Shown: in pieces, positions 20,290 to 32,241 of the stretch | Position numbering within the stretch: position 1 is the stretch's first letter | How the letters are laid out: the number at the start of each line of letters is the position of its first letter | DNA from: Larix kaempferi | Lineage: Eukaryota; Streptophyta; Pinopsida; Pinales; Pinaceae | Assembly (NCBI GenBank): GCA_027924585.1 | Contig: BSBM01000486.1 | Span: forward strand, 44,448,501-44,512,500 | Length of the DNA: 64,000 bases | Direction: 5' to 3' | Notes under the pieces: model-generated | The model's database searches: none | What the model saw: only the letters and a program-made list of their open reading frames with translations | What the model was told of the DNA's origin: nothing | Program-made: the position numbers and the translations under genes

Positions 20290-21816
20290 TGGTGGTGATT
20301 GTATTTTCTCATAAAGTGTACTTGATTTTATTGTCCGAACTTTTCTTGTTATCACCTATGGTTTTCTTCAAAATATTCATCAAATTCCCTCGTGGATAAT
20401 AATTTGATGAATGTGATAGCACACTACCATACTCAAAGAAAAAATTAGATAAGGCAAGTGAGGTAAAGGATTTTTCATTATCTGTGGTGATTTTAGATCG
20501 GACACTAAATCGAGTATGATCTTATCTCCAAGGAAACTCATAGCAACTTGTTCAGTTTCCTTGTTTGTTGGAATGGATTCTACCCACCTAGTAAAGTAGT
20601 CTATAGCAGCCAATATCCATTAGTATCCATTACTATAATGATCTTTGAATTCATGACTCACCATTGAAATCTAAACCCCATTATTGAAAAGGGGCTTCAA
20701 TAATGACAAGCTTCAAGGGTAGAGCAGAAAAATGTTGTTCCTTAGAAAATAGTTAGTAAGGCTTATAATACCTAACATATATATGGACATCATGGAATAA
20801 CATAGGCCAATAGTATCCATCTCCCGATATCTTATGGATGGTTATGCAAGCAATGAAGTGCCCCTCACAATGTCCAACATGGAATTCTTTTAAGAGTTTG
20901 TTAGATTCTGCTTTTGTTAAACATCTAATAATAATACCGTCAGGATTCCTCCAACCAAGATCCCCTTGGATTAAGAAATACTTTTCAACCTTCAGCCTTA
21001 GTGTCCTTTGTTGAAGGTCAGATAAGTGGTTAGGACACAACAAATTTTTCAAGTAAAAGATAATGTCTTTATACTAGTCACGATTTTCTAACTCCTCAGG
21101 GACCACATGGATTTTCTCATTGTTAGGCTTGCTCTAAGGACTTCTCATTTCCCTCTACCAACAACTTAGCTAAACCTTTCCCCTCTATGATATTTGTGGG
21201 ATTAATGTCAAGGTCATATTCTTTTACCTTTGAGACCCATTTACCCCTAACCCCATGGCAATATTGTTGAGCTAAGACATGCTTGACAACTAGATAAGGG
21301 ACATAGGCAACAATCATTGAATACCTAACATAAGTAGTAAAGTCTTTTAGTGATTTGAATAAGGCACATGCTTGCTTCTTGACTATGGTGTACTTTAATT
21401 ATCCATCCCTAAGGTTTTTAATCATAAAATAAATGAGTTGCTCTTTGTTTTCTTTGTTCTTTTGCAAAAGCACATCAACGACCATATTCTTAGAGGCAAA
21501 GGAAAAGATGATGAAGTCCTTGCTATAATCAGGGCTAGCCTAAATATGACCTGATTCTATAGCTTGTTTGATATTCTTGAATACTATATTTCTATCATCA
21601 TCCCATGTGAACAAGCAATCTTTCTTCAACAAGTTGGCCATTAGTTTGATTATCTCAATGAAATGAGGGATAAATCTTTGGGAAAAGTTAATTTTACAAA
21701 GAATGTTTGCAAGGAGTTTTTTATTTATTTTGGGAAGGGTAATATTCTTTATGGAATCAACTCTAGATGGTTAGCAAATATACCATCATTTGAAACAATA
21801 TGACCCAACAATTTGT
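20290..21816 (-). pseudogene. Element C: fragment of a Tat-like Ty3/gypsy pol
   Basis: Minus-strand pieces in pol order match element H: an RT end (KLLGHIVSNDGIF, about 21780-21816), a degraded RNase H whose AYVPYLVVKHVL segment replaces the usual catalytic TDH box (21123-21317), a linker and the integrase zinc module (20753-21052; NPDGIIIRC, GYYWPMLF), and part of the integrase core (20380-20613; AAIDYFTRWVE) running to a NYYP segment near 20390. Frameshifts and stops separate them. No LTR, Gag or protease was found, and both ends are abrupt, so it is a truncated old copy. Confidence 0.85.
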
Positions 21817-21873
21817 TAAATGTATAGCATCAAGAGACATTCTACAAACCAATCATGTGCAACCAAGATTGAT

Positions 21874-22134
21874 CCTCTCGTATAGAGGTGAGCACTTTGA
21901 TTTCCTTCTGTGTAAAGGTTATTCCTCCCGTATAGAGGTAATTGAGCAAAGTGATGATGTTGTAAACTCTTGTTGGACAAGGATCTGAACTTGTGTGTTA
22001 AGTCATGATTCTCATGTGAACCTTCTGTATAAAGGTATCCATGGTATGGACCTCTAGTTATAGAGGTAGATAATTCTGATGTGGACCTCCAGTTATAGTA
22101 GGTACCCATGGGGTGGACCTCTAGTTATAGAGGT
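21874..22134. repeat. Cluster of seven short hairpins
   Basis: Inverted repeats occur at 21874-21888, 21904-21918, 21924-21938, 22021-22035, 22050-22067, 22085-22103 and 22117-22134. The best are ACCTCTA-GTTA-TAGAGGT (7-bp stem, 4-base loop). The stems share a common pattern with compensating changes such as CCTCT/AGAGG and CCTT/AAGG. They lie just before the putative LTR of element D, and their role is unknown. Confidence 0.75.
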
Positions 22135-22146
22135 AGATTCTTTGCA

Positions 22147-23401
22147 TGTTGAAGCATTAATGTTGTGTGATATATTACTAACCATGGTCAACGATTTCTA
22201 TTAAGTCTCCTTTAGAGACTGGCCACCTCTAGAGTGAATTACTTTAGCATTAGAACATTTGGCCTGAGAGTAATATAATATGATAAAAACATCTAACAAA
22301 TATTCTGAGTATAATATGATATGATAGATAATTAAAGTGAACACATATTGGCCATGCAGTAAAGATAAGAGATAAAGATAAATGCATAGAGAAAAAGAGA
22401 ATTTGAAATGCTCATGAGATGACTAGGTGAACTTGAATTTTTAAGCTTCAGTTAAAGCCACAATGTATGCCTTAGTTAACTAAAGAACTCACAGTGGTCA
22501 CTACAAGTAAATCAATCAACATGATTTCAGTTTAAATAGTTAACTAAGTGTTAAATAAGAAGGACTAGTTAACTAAAGTGTTTTCACTTTAGTTAAACTA
22601 AAATATGCCACTTCAGTAAATCAAGGGAGAACTTGAATTGATCACTACAATGATATTATCAAGAAAGAATCAGTTAAAGAGAGTTAACTAAGTGACAACA
22701 AAGAAGATCTAGTTAACTAAGTGTTATTGCATGACGACACTTATGTTAAACTAAAAGACGACACTTGAGTTGCGACACTTGCATGATGACACTTATGTTA
22801 TCCACCTAAATAAGTGGGAAAGCTTTCAGTTAAGAGGTGAGTTTATCCTAAGAAATAGTTTAGTGAGATAAAGCATTGCATGAGAAGTGGGGCACACTTC
22901 TTCATGCAAGATTGATACATCCAGTTTGAGGGTGAGTTCATCTTGAAGTTATAATATAAAAATAGAAGTCAATGCATGAGAAGAATGTATAAATACGTTA
23001 TACGGGATTTATGAATTCAATGTGAAGCGAATTCTCTTCTCCCTTGAAGGAAAGGCACTTCTATTTTTGCAAGATATTATTCTTGCTTTTCATTAATGTG
23101 TTGGGCACGTGGCAAGTTGATCTCTATTCTCTATTGTTCAGTATTCTCTCTTATCTAGCACCCAGGGTTTCAAAATCAATCTACTGTTTTGTAAAATACA
23201 TTCTCTGCTATCTATCCTAATTATACTCTGAATATTTGCTGGGGGTTTTCATCCTCATAGTTTTGAGGGTTTTCCCCATGGTACATCCTTTGTTATGGTT
23301 GAATGTTTCATGTGATTGAATAGTTCCTTGATTCAAGTATTTAGTTTTATGCACTTAAAGTTTTAAAGTTCAAAGATCATTATATTTTCTCAAAATTAAC
23401 A
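22147..23401 (+). repeat. Element D (copia) 5' LTR
   Basis: The right end is fixed by the primer site that begins at 23402 after TTAACA. A TATA box (tataaata) is at 22988-22995, and the G/T-rich U5 part (gggggttttcatcc) resembles other plant LTRs. The left end at a TGTTGAAG near 22147 is a guess, because no 3' copy was found. It contains five GTTAACTAA words (22475, 22539, 22568, 22683, 22712) and one TTGCGACACTTG (22770-22781). Confidence 0.6.
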
Positions 23402-23413
23402 TGGTATCCGAGC
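23402..23413 (+). other. Element D primer binding site
   Basis: TGGTATCCGAGC is 11 of 12 identical to the initiator tRNA-Met site TGGTATCAGAGC. Confidence 0.85.
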
Positions 23414-23496
23414 TCAGGGCATGAAGGAGCTAATATTTGTCAACAAAAATTGATCCTACGTAGATCTTGAAGAGTTGAGCACAATACTTGAGAGCC

Positions 23497-24390
23497 ATGC
23501 CATTGATTTATGTTTGACCGGAAGACTGTCTTGAGGGAACTTCAAATTTCAACACTTGGAAGGGAAGGGTGTTTAACATCTTGGAGGAACATGACTTGGA
23601 TGGTTGCATATCCATTGTGGCGGAGGAGCCCACATCTAATGCATGGCGCATCAACTTTAAGAAGAACCAAGATAAAAACAAACAAATCATCTATGATTCG
23701 GTAAAGGATAATTTGATGTACGTGATCACTCCATTGAAGACTGCATAGGAGTGTTTTGATACATTGACAAACCTATATGAGAAGGAGGCCCCGAGTCAAA
23801 AGAGGGCATTGAAGAATAATCTTCCAAATTTAAATATGGAGAAGGATGAGAGAATGGCCTCCTTCATCACCAATATCTCTCAGGTAAGAGATCAACTTGC
23901 TAGTATTGGAGTGGTGGTGGATGGATATGATCTTCTCTACACCGATATTGATGGTCTGCCATCTTCATGGGAGACATTCTTGGCTGTGGTAAATGGCCGA
24001 TAGGTACAACCTAACTTCGAAAGGTTATGGCATGATTTCCTCCAAGAGGAGGGGCGAATACAAAGCAAGTCAGTGTGCATCAAAGAAGAAAACCTTTCCC
24101 TCACAACAAGGATGAAGAAAGGTAAGAAGAACTTATCTTAAAATAAGTTTTCCCATTCGAAGAAGAGGGTATACAAAAAGGAATTTGACAAGTTAAATAT
24201 TAGATGCTACAACTGTGACAAGAAGGGCCATTATGCAAGGGAGTGCAAATCAAATAAAAAGGGAAAAGGAAGGTTTCATGCTTCTACCGCTATAGAAGAT
24301 GAAACTACTAAGAATAATGCAACCGAAGAAAAGGAGACAAGGAGGGAGTATTACCTTGTCTGATCCCTTTTTGAATCCATCATCACAAGT
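23497..24390 (+). pseudogene. Element D Gag
   Basis: From an ATG at 23497 one frame encodes a copia Gag with stops inside: TGA at 23515 (CGA expected), TAG near 23748, TAG after VNGR at 24001, and further stops. The capsid-like region includes WKGRVFNILEEHDLDG, YEKEAPSQKRAL and IDGLPSSWETFL. One intact zinc knuckle, CYNCDKKGHYAREC, is encoded near 24210-24250. The protein would coat the element RNA. The stops again suggest C-to-T changes. Confidence 0.85.
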
Positions 24391-25440
24391 GTAGACACAT
24401 GGTTGATTTCCAGTGGCACATCCAAACATATGACTGGTTACAAGAGTGCCATCACTGACCTAAAGGAGAAAAAGTTCACATGCATGGTAGAGTTGGGGGA
24501 CAACTCAACATATTTGATCCAAGGAGTTGGATCCATATCATTCCATCTGAGCACCGGTGATATTTTACATGTGGAGGACATTCTATATGATCCAGGTTTG
24601 AAGAAGAACTTCCTTCTAGTTTCGGTTCTTGAAGACAAAGGCTTGAGAGTTATCTTCATGGATAACAAAGCAATTTTATGGCCAAAGAACAAAAGCCTAG
24701 AATCTGCTGCTTTGATTGGAGTTCGAGAGGGAGGAATCTACAAGGTACCTAGGAAGTACATTCAAGCTATGATTCACCACACTATAAGTCCATGCAAGCT
24801 ATGGCACCGAAGGCTTGGACACCTACACTACAAAGTGCTACCAGGAATTCAAAAGATGGTGAAAGGTATGCCCGTATTTTATTTTGAGCATGATAGTGTA
24901 TGTCGGGGTTGTGCACTTGGGAAGAATGTTAAGAATTTTTTTTCCAGTAGTACCACTAGATCTAAAGGGATTTTAGATTTAATACATTTTGATTTATGTG
25001 GTCCCATGTCACCCCCCTCCTTGAGTGGATTCTTATATTATGTACTGTTCATAGATTATTTTTCTAGGAAGTCATGGATTTATTTCATGAAGGATAAAAG
25101 TGAAACTCTTAGAAAATTTAAAGAGTTTAAAGCCCTAGTTGAAAATTGGAAAGAAAAGAAAATATGTGCATTGAGGTCTGATAATGGAGGTGAATTTGAT
25201 TCACATGCATTTAATGAGCTATGTAGTGATGCAGGAATATGTAGACAGTTAACAGTACCATACAACCCTCAACAAAATGGGGCTTCTGAAAGGAAGAATA
25301 GAACCATATGTGAGGCTACAAAATCCATGATGCATGATCAAGATATGTCTACCTCATTATGGGTAGAAGCCAACAGTACAATTGTGTACATCCAGAATAG
25401 AATCACGCATGCCATTCTAGATGAGAAGACACCTAAATAA
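24391..25440 (+). pseudogene. Element D protease remnant and integrase
   Basis: The 345-codon frame begins at the protease active site, which reads WLISSGTSKHMTG where copia proteases have WLIDSGA. The catalytic Asp is thus Ser. Then follow the GAG-pre-integrase segment LWHRRLGHLHYK (about residue 130), the zinc pair CRGCALGK, and the integrase core with Asp in HFDLCGPM, Asp in RSDNGGEFD and Glu in NGASERKNR, all three kept. It ends at a TAA near 25440, and the frame continues in weaker form to about 25926 with further stops. Confidence 0.88.
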
Positions 25441-25931
25441 GTGTTTACTAGTGAGAAGATAGACATATCATACTTGAGGATCTTCAGGAGCCCAATATAC
25501 ATTCATGTACCGACATAAAAAATAAAAAAGATGGATCCTTCTAGAAAGAAAGGCACCTTTGTGGGTTATAGCAATTTATCCAAAGCATATCGAATATATG
25601 TACCTGTTTAGAGACACATTGAAATCAACCGAGATGTTACGCTCCATGAGGAAGCTTCTTTCAAAAGATCAGAAGAGATTCAATGTGATTCAGATATGGA
25701 GGATCCCGAGTCTGATTCTCCCCTTTTAGAGTTTGAGAGGGAGAAACGAGAAGATGCCTGAGATTCACTAGCTCCTGAAGCACCGGTAGAACTAATTGAT
25801 AGGTCACTTGTTGAACTACCACTAAAAGAATATATGCTTGATGCCAAGATATCTTACAAGATTCATAGAAGCATGGAGCACCAACAGGCTCATCCAAAGA
25901 GTGCGAGCAACCTGCCATATATTTAGGGTAT

Positions 25932-26787
25932 GTGGCACTGATGAGTCACATCAGTAATTCAGAACCATCCTCATATGAAGAATATGCAAAGAAGGAAGTT
26001 TGGAAAGGTGCAATGATAGAAGAATACAACTCTATAATGAAGAATGATGTTTGGGAGGTTGTTCCCAAACTTGATGGGAAGTTCATTGTGACTTCCAGAT
26101 GGATTTACAAGATAAAGCATGTTGCAGATGGTAGCATTGAGAAGTATAAATCTAGATTTGTTTCCAGAGGTTTCTCTCAGAAAGAAGGCATCGATTATAA
26201 TGATACCTTTGACCCTTTGGCAAGGTACACCACAATTCAAGCAATGATTTCACTTGCACTTGTTCTAGGATGAAAACCCACCAGATGGATGTGAAGACAA
26301 CCTTCCTCAATGGTGAGGTTGAGGAAGAGGTTTATGTTCAATATCCTGAAGTATTTGTGGTGCATGGTAAGGAGTCCCATGTTTGAAAGCTAAATAAATC
26401 TCTATGTGGGCTTAAGAAAGCCTCCAGGTCTTGGTACTCAAGAATTGATAACTATCTTCAAAATCTAGGTTTCTATAAGAGTGAATTTGATCCAAATTTG
26501 TACTTCAAAGTAGTGAAGAACCAACCGTTGATATTGGTTCTTTGTGTTGATGAGTTTTTTTTCTCACTGGAGAGGAATATCTAATTGCTTGGTGCAAGAG
26601 GGATCTCACCTCAGAGTTTGAGATGAAATACTTAGGTCTGATGCACTACTTTCTTGGCCTTGAGATCTGGAAAAGAAAAGATGAATTTTTTCTATCTCAA
26701 GGGAAGTACACTATGGATATATTGTGCAGGTTTGGAATGATAGATGAAAATATATGACTACATCGATGGTTTCCAATTTGAGGAAAC
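25932..26787 (+). pseudogene. Element D reverse transcriptase, first part
   Basis: A 113-codon open piece (25932-26273) starts the RT with EPSSYEEYAKKEVWKGAM, WIYKIKH and KSRFVSRGFSQKEGIDY. A frame change near 26273 follows, after which THQMDVKTTFLNGEVEEEVYV and YGLKKA-type segments are readable. The catalytic box, normally YVDDL, reads CVDEF at about 26543-26557, so one of the two essential Asp is Glu. The gene is then cut by element E at 26787. Confidence 0.85.
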
Positions 26788-27390
26788 TGTTGAATTTTGA
26801 GCATTAATTCACAATACTCTAGGATCTTTACTGAGAGAATAACATATACAGTATATCAATGCATGACAATCACAATAACCATGACAAGCATCACAAGAAT
26901 CAAAAGCATGAGAGACAAGAGACACAGAGTTTCCGTGGGGAAAACCCTAAGGTGAAAAACCCCACAACTTCCTCAGAGATAGAGAGAGCAATGGCTCAAC
27001 CAAAGTACAACCAAAATACACTGAGATAGTATCCTAGTAGCAGATGATCCTCCTCCTCACTAGTGCGCCACTTTCTGAGTGAGAGTGAGTTACTTTTCTG
27101 AATGAATAAAATAGAGATCTCCGATCTCTATTTATACTAACCTTTTTGCCCAGTGACCTTATGGGGCCGACTTGTCTAGCTAGGTACATCCACATTATAA
27201 TATATATAATTTAGGGCCGACCCCACATGGTGGTCTAATAACCCATCGGCAAGTACACACACTTGCGACACTTGTCAATCCACATAATGACAATTACTTA
27301 TAGAGGAATGACACATCTATTATAAGGGTACAATAAATATATATAAAATACACAGATGAAATACATTCCGAAGTTACATATACATCAACA
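26788..27390 (-). repeat. Element E 3' LTR
   Basis: This 603-bp LTR is paired with 35288-35890. A TATA box for minus-strand transcription is at 27128-27136. It holds one TTGCGACACTTG on the plus strand (27263-27274). Confidence 0.95.
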
Positions 27391-27399
27391 CTCCCTCTT
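27391..27399 (-). other. Element E polypurine tract
   Basis: The minus strand reads AAGAGGGAG directly before the 3' LTR, the standard copia purine tract. Confidence 0.85.
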
Positions 27400-27637
27400 A
27401 ACTAGGAGGGTATTTCTCGACACAAATCTGCTAGACAAGTCTTCTTCTCGGGATCATCTTCATCGATGCATCGTCATAATCATCGTCACTGCTGCTGCTA
27501 TCTCAACCAATCTCTGACTCTACTCGTCAGAGGAAGTTCTACAGAGCCAGTCCTTTTTCATACTGGATGTAGGCCCACCACCTACAGGTCTTCATCATCA
27601 CTGGCCATACTGTGGAATTCTCAGGACTTATTACGTG

Positions 27638-28200
27638 CGTCACAAAACCTGGCTGCAGCATCCCAGGCTATTACGAGCACATAGCTCTACCTGTAGGATC
27701 TCCCAGGAGCACATTACATGTGACCCATCACAAAACCTGGCTGAAGCATCCCAGGCTGTTACGAGCACACGACTCTACCTGTCGGATCTCCCAGGAGCAC
27801 ATTAGATGTGATCTCACCACAAAACCTGGCTGAAGCATCTGAGGCCTTTTTCATCCTGTCCAGATCTCCCAGGAGCAAATTACATGTGGTCATGGAAAAA
27901 CCTGGCTGAAGCATCTTAGGCCTTTTTCATCCTGTCCAGATCTCCCAGGAGAAAATTACATGCCATAGGACAAAACCTCGAAAGAGCATCTGCCAGATAT
28001 CCCAGGGCACAAATTACATGCCATAGGCAAAACCTCGAAAGACTATCTGCAGATCTCCCAGGGCACAAATTATATGTCCTCCCAAGCAAAACCTCGAAAG
28101 AGCATTTGCCAGATGTCCCAGGGTACGAATTACATGCCATAGGAAAAACCTCGAAAGACCATCTGCAAATCTCCCAGGGCACAAATTACATGCTTATCTG
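27638..28200. repeat. Tandem array of about eight units (89 down to 57 bp)
   Basis: Units begin with CAAAACCTGGCTGAAGCATC or the variant AAAACCTCGAAAGAGCATC and carry AGATCTCCCAGG and AAATTACATG. The first two units are about 89 bp, the next two 74-80 bp, and the last four about 57 bp, as if parts were lost stepwise. Unit starts are near 27640, 27729, 27819, 27897, 27971, 28028, 28087 and 28144. Confidence 0.9.
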
Positions 28201-28565
28201 CACAACCTGTTCCACGGCCACAGAGTATCAACCTGATACTCACCATACATCATCCTGATCATCATCACTGCAACATCCTGCTGCATGTCATCTAGACAAG
28301 CTCGTCATCCACGATCACCCTGATCATACAATGCATCCATTTGATGCACACCAAGTGTCTACCTGATACATATCATCATACACAGTGTATCCACCTGATA
28401 CATAGATACATGATCCACACAATGTATCCATCAACATACATGATCTACCTGATCATACCTGATACATATCAATATACATGATCTACCTGATCATACAATG
28501 TATCCACCTGATACATATACAGATACATGGTCCAAGCATCCAACATGATGCATATACATACAAAG

Positions 28566-28755
28566 GATCCAACCGATCATATCCAACATTTAACATGATG
28601 CATACATACATACATAAAAATGATCCAACTGATCATATCCAGTATCCAAGATGATGCATACATACATACATAAAAATGATCCAACTGATCATATCCAACA
28701 TCCAGCATGATGCATACATACATATACAAAAATGATCCAACTGATCATATCCAAG
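28566..28755. repeat. 56-bp tandem repeat, three units and a partial
   Basis: Units start at 28566, 28622, 28678 and 28734, exactly 56 bp apart. Each opens GATCCAACTGATCATATCCA and ends in CATACATACATA and AAAAAT. Confidence 0.95.
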
Positions 28756-28890
28756 CAGAAACCAGAACATCATCCTGATGCTCATCATCAAGCGCTTACA
28801 TCCACAACCATGTGAAGGATCCTCCTTCCAACATGCTTGGAATGGCTTCAGCAAATGTGTCCATCACTTCTTCCTCGAAGTGTCCTCGAT

Positions 28891-29178
28891 CTAAAGAACG
28901 CCAAGCCTCTCTCTGAAGTACTCGAACTTCACCCTGGCTAGTGGATTCGTCAGCACATCTGCAATCTGCTCGTCCGTCGCAACATACAGGAGCTTCACAG
29001 CTCCTCTCTGCACCATATCCCTGATATAGTGATATTTGATCTCTATGTGTTTCGACCTGTCATGAAACACTGGGTTCTTGGACAGCTTCACACAACTCTG
29101 GTTATCACAGAAGATACCAGCAGCATCCAACGGGAGATCAAATAACTCAGATAGTAGCTTCCGTAGCCATACTGCCTC
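28891..29178 (-). pseudogene. Element E RNase H, C-terminal end
   Basis: The frame ends pol at a TAG (28891-28893). It has the copia RNase H end: FCDNQSCVKLSKNPVFHDRSKHIE and VATDEQIADVLTNPLA. It is separated from the rest of RNase H (31012 onward) by insertion F. The insertion with one target copy totals 1824 bp, a multiple of three, and both sides are in the same frame relative to the rest of pol, so nothing but the insertion breaks the gene here. Confidence 0.9.
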
Positions 29179-29187
29179 ACAACTAGC

Positions 29188-31002
29188 ACAGGGGGTTCAC
29201 CCAGTGAACTTGTTACATAGCACGATCGTTCGCACGATATTAAAGAATATCCCTAATTTCACAAAATATTGGGAAATTCTTCCTAAAATTTTATTGTTGA
29301 ACCCCTCTTCCAATATGCCTTTCCAATTAAGAAAACCCCTAGTTTCACCAGATATTGTACGTATCAATTTTTATCCACCCATTTTTAATACCCCCTTTAT
29401 ATCATATTATCAAGTTGTAACAAACAAGAGCCCTAACACATCTTAGTATAAGCAAACAGGATGCTAAATAAAATAATAGTATAATGCTAATAATTATCCC
29501 ATCAGGATTGCAGGGGTGACTGATCAATTTGTAGCATTGGATAGTGGAAGACCCAACGAAATAGTACTAGGGAAGGAAAAATGCGTAAAAGGAAACCTAG
29601 TGAAGAGATAAACATAACAAAGAATGTAAAATCCTGATAGTCTAATAATTAGTGCAATGCTTAGAAAATATGAGAATTGCATATGTTTCACACCACAACC
29701 TACCAATCTAACAATTTTATATCATGTAAATATAAGCATATTCGTTGAAGTGCTCATGTTTTCTATAAGCTTAATAAATTAAACTCCATAAAAATGCAAA
29801 ATTGAAACCCTTTCGTGGATGGACTCCCATACCTTCATATCAAAACAAATATCATTGATGTTTGAACCCAAAGGAGCATAAAAAAATCCTCTTACTTTCC
29901 AATAACACCATATGGTCTTGTGCATAGCTTGGATTTGAGTAATTCACAAGATGCAATGAATTTCCTTCACTTCCTCTACATTTATTCTTGCAATAAAGGG
30001 AATTAACAACATTTAGTTACCTTTTCTTAGGTTATATCTACTTTTTTTTTCCATCTTTACAGGAGAGGTAAAAATATCCATTGTTAAGTTTCAAGCATGC
30101 AATAGTTATAAAGGTACACAGATGGTGAAACTTATATGATACCATTTCATGGTAACGATAACACATAGGGTATGTAAATAAGGGTTTAGATTTTCACCTA
30201 TGTTCATGTCAGTTCCAATACAATATTAAGATGGATTCCTTGGATATAAGAATTGAAATTAGAATTATGAATGTGCCAAATATAACTCAATTTAAGAACT
30301 ATACATAACTGACAATGTGAAAATGTTAAAGAAGAATACAAAAAGTTGAAAGAGATAATTAGTCAAGAAAGATTGATCTAACTTTTCTTGGTTCCAGTGA
30401 GCCAAGAAATATTGATCTCACTTTTCTTGGTTGTCATGGAGCAATGTTTGATTAAATCGCAATACCCACCTAAACTCCAACCTAAAAAATGAAGAGTTGG
30501 ATCTTTTACTCGAATGCCTACAAAAAATACAATACAATTGTTCAACTCCAAAACTCCCAATTAGCTACATCTCTTAACTTAAATATGAAAAACAATATAA
30601 CATCAATTCAAACCAAGCCTAAATAAGCTCTTAAATGAAGATTGCTCAATGTCAATAATCCAAAGAGACTTCCATTGATAGTATCATTGGTACAAGTTAT
30701 TATCAGATTTATGCAAAACTTAGGATCATAAGCAATATCAAATAAAAATGGAGGGTCCTTAAGTTTTAGATGGGTGTGAATTGATCCCATGATTTGGAGG
30801 TATGATTCCATCCCACAATTTGGAGGTTATTCTTCATCCCACCCAAATAAAATAACCCTTAATATTTATATTACTATGTCAAATTAAAAACCCCCCTTGG
30901 CCCTTAATACAGGGCAATATATTTTTGAGGTTTTTAAGAGTATTCAAACCCTCAATATGAATGGACGTGATATGATATTGCCTCACTAGTGAACCCCCCA
31001 TG
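29188..31002. mobile_element. Element F: non-autonomous DNA transposon, Mutator-like
   Basis: A 1815-bp insertion sits in the element E RNase H. It is flanked by the exact 9-bp duplication ACAACTAGC (29179-29187, 31003-31011). Its ends are imperfect inverted repeats around GGGGGTTCAC-YAGTGA (29191-29210 and 30985-30998), with weaker similarity inward for about 45 bp. A 9-bp duplication is typical of Mutator-like elements. No transposase is encoded, only short meaningless frames, so it would have moved with help from another element. The family call rests on duplication length only. Confidence 0.8.
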
Positions 31003-31011
31003 ACAACTAGC

Positions 31012-32241
31012 TGAACAGGCTGCAACATACTCTGCCTTAGCTGTACTCAGTGCTACGCAGGACTGCTTCCTGCTAAACCAAGAGATCACACCTGATCCCA
31101 TACTGAAGCAGCACCCAGATGTGCTATTCCTATTTGCAACACTGCTAGCCCAATCTGAATCAACATAGCCCTGTAGGTTAAACTTTTGATTCGCTTCATA
31201 CTTGAGCCCATAATCCACTGTACCCTTCAGGTACCTCAGAACATGCTTTACAGCAACCAGGTGAACACTCCTCAGATCCATCAGGAACTGGCTCAATGTG
31301 TTCACAGCAAAGCAAATGTCTGGTCTCGTGTTCGTCAGGTACATCAAGGACCCAATCATCTGACGATACATAGAGACATTAACTGGCTCAGATGAAGCAT
31401 CACATAGAAGCTTCATATTCGATGCCATAGGTGTGGTCATGGCCTTGCAATCCATCATCGCAAATCTCTTCAGGATATCTACTGTGTACTTCCCTTGACC
31501 AAGGAATATCCCACCTGCACTCTGCCACACCTCCATACCTAGGAAATAGTGCATCATTCCCAAATATTTCATATCGAATTCAGCAGCAAGCTTCCTCTTA
31601 GTATCTGCAATCAATCTGTCATCTCCTGTTACAAATAAGTCATCCACATACAGGAGTAGAATCACAGGATTCCCTTCCTCAACCTTGTAATAAAGGTTGG
31701 AATCCGTTTTACTCTTGGTACAACCCAAACTAGATAGGAAACTGTCCATCCTACCATACCAGGTTCTGGGAGCTTGCTTCAAGCCATACAAGGCTTTCTT
31801 CAATCTGCACACATATGACTCCCTGTCATGTATTTCAAAACCAAGTGGCTGTTCCACATATACTTCCTCTTCAACTACACCATTCAAGAAAGCAGTCTTG
31901 ACATCCATTTGGTGTATTTTCCATCTCATTGCTGCAGCCAGGGCAAGTACTGTTCTGATGGAAGTATACCTGGCTACAGGTGCAAAAGTTTCTTCATAAT
32001 CTATTTCCTCTTTCTGAGAGAAGCCACGAGCTACGAATCTTGCCTTGTATTTCTCCACACTGCCATCTGCAGCATGCTTGATTTTGTAAATCCATTTGGA
32101 AGTCACAACTGACTTCTCTTTAGGTCTTCGGACAACATCCCAAACATCATTCTTCATTATTGATTGGTATTCCTCAACCATGGCATCCTTCCATTCTTTC
32201 TTTTTCACTACCTCTTCATAACTGGAAGGCTCTTTGTTCAT
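31012..32241 (-). pseudogene. Element E reverse transcriptase and RNase H N-terminal part
   Basis: The frame is open from 32241 to the F insertion. RT motifs in order: EPSSYEEVVKKKEWKDAM, WIYKIKHAADGSVEKYKAR, HQMDVKTAFLNG, YGLKQAPRTWY, the catalytic YVDDL box (31636-31650) and MMHYFLGMEVWQ. RNase H begins with YRQMIGSLMYLTNTRPDI and GYVDSDWASS (Asp) and reaches ALSTAKAEYVA (Glu), where F is inserted. Motifs look intact. It is separated from the integrase frame by one TAA near 32302, where CAA would keep the frame open. Confidence 0.93.

Larger units (their letters stand above)
22147..26787 (+). mobile_element. Element D: Ty1/copia retrotransposon, 5' part
   Basis: LTR, primer site, gag, protease, integrase and RT follow in copia order on the plus strand. 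The RT is cut at 26787 by element E, with the duplicated bases GAAAC on both sides (26783-26787, 35891-35895). It resumes at 35896. No 3' LTR was recognised after 36092, so D is truncated as well as split. All coding parts carry stops. Confidence 0.88.
27400..28890 (-). other. Element E 3' non-coding region
   Basis: The 1.5 kb between the pol stop and the purine tract contains no recognisable gene. It is dominated by two tandem-repeat arrays (27638-28200 and 28566-28755), listed separately, plus ATC/GAT-rich simple sequence between them. Confidence 0.8.

Noticed and set aside
27638-28200. CRISPR-like appearance of the regular repeats in element E
   Set aside because: This is plant DNA, the repeats are long, variable and contiguous, and there are no unique spacers or cas genes.
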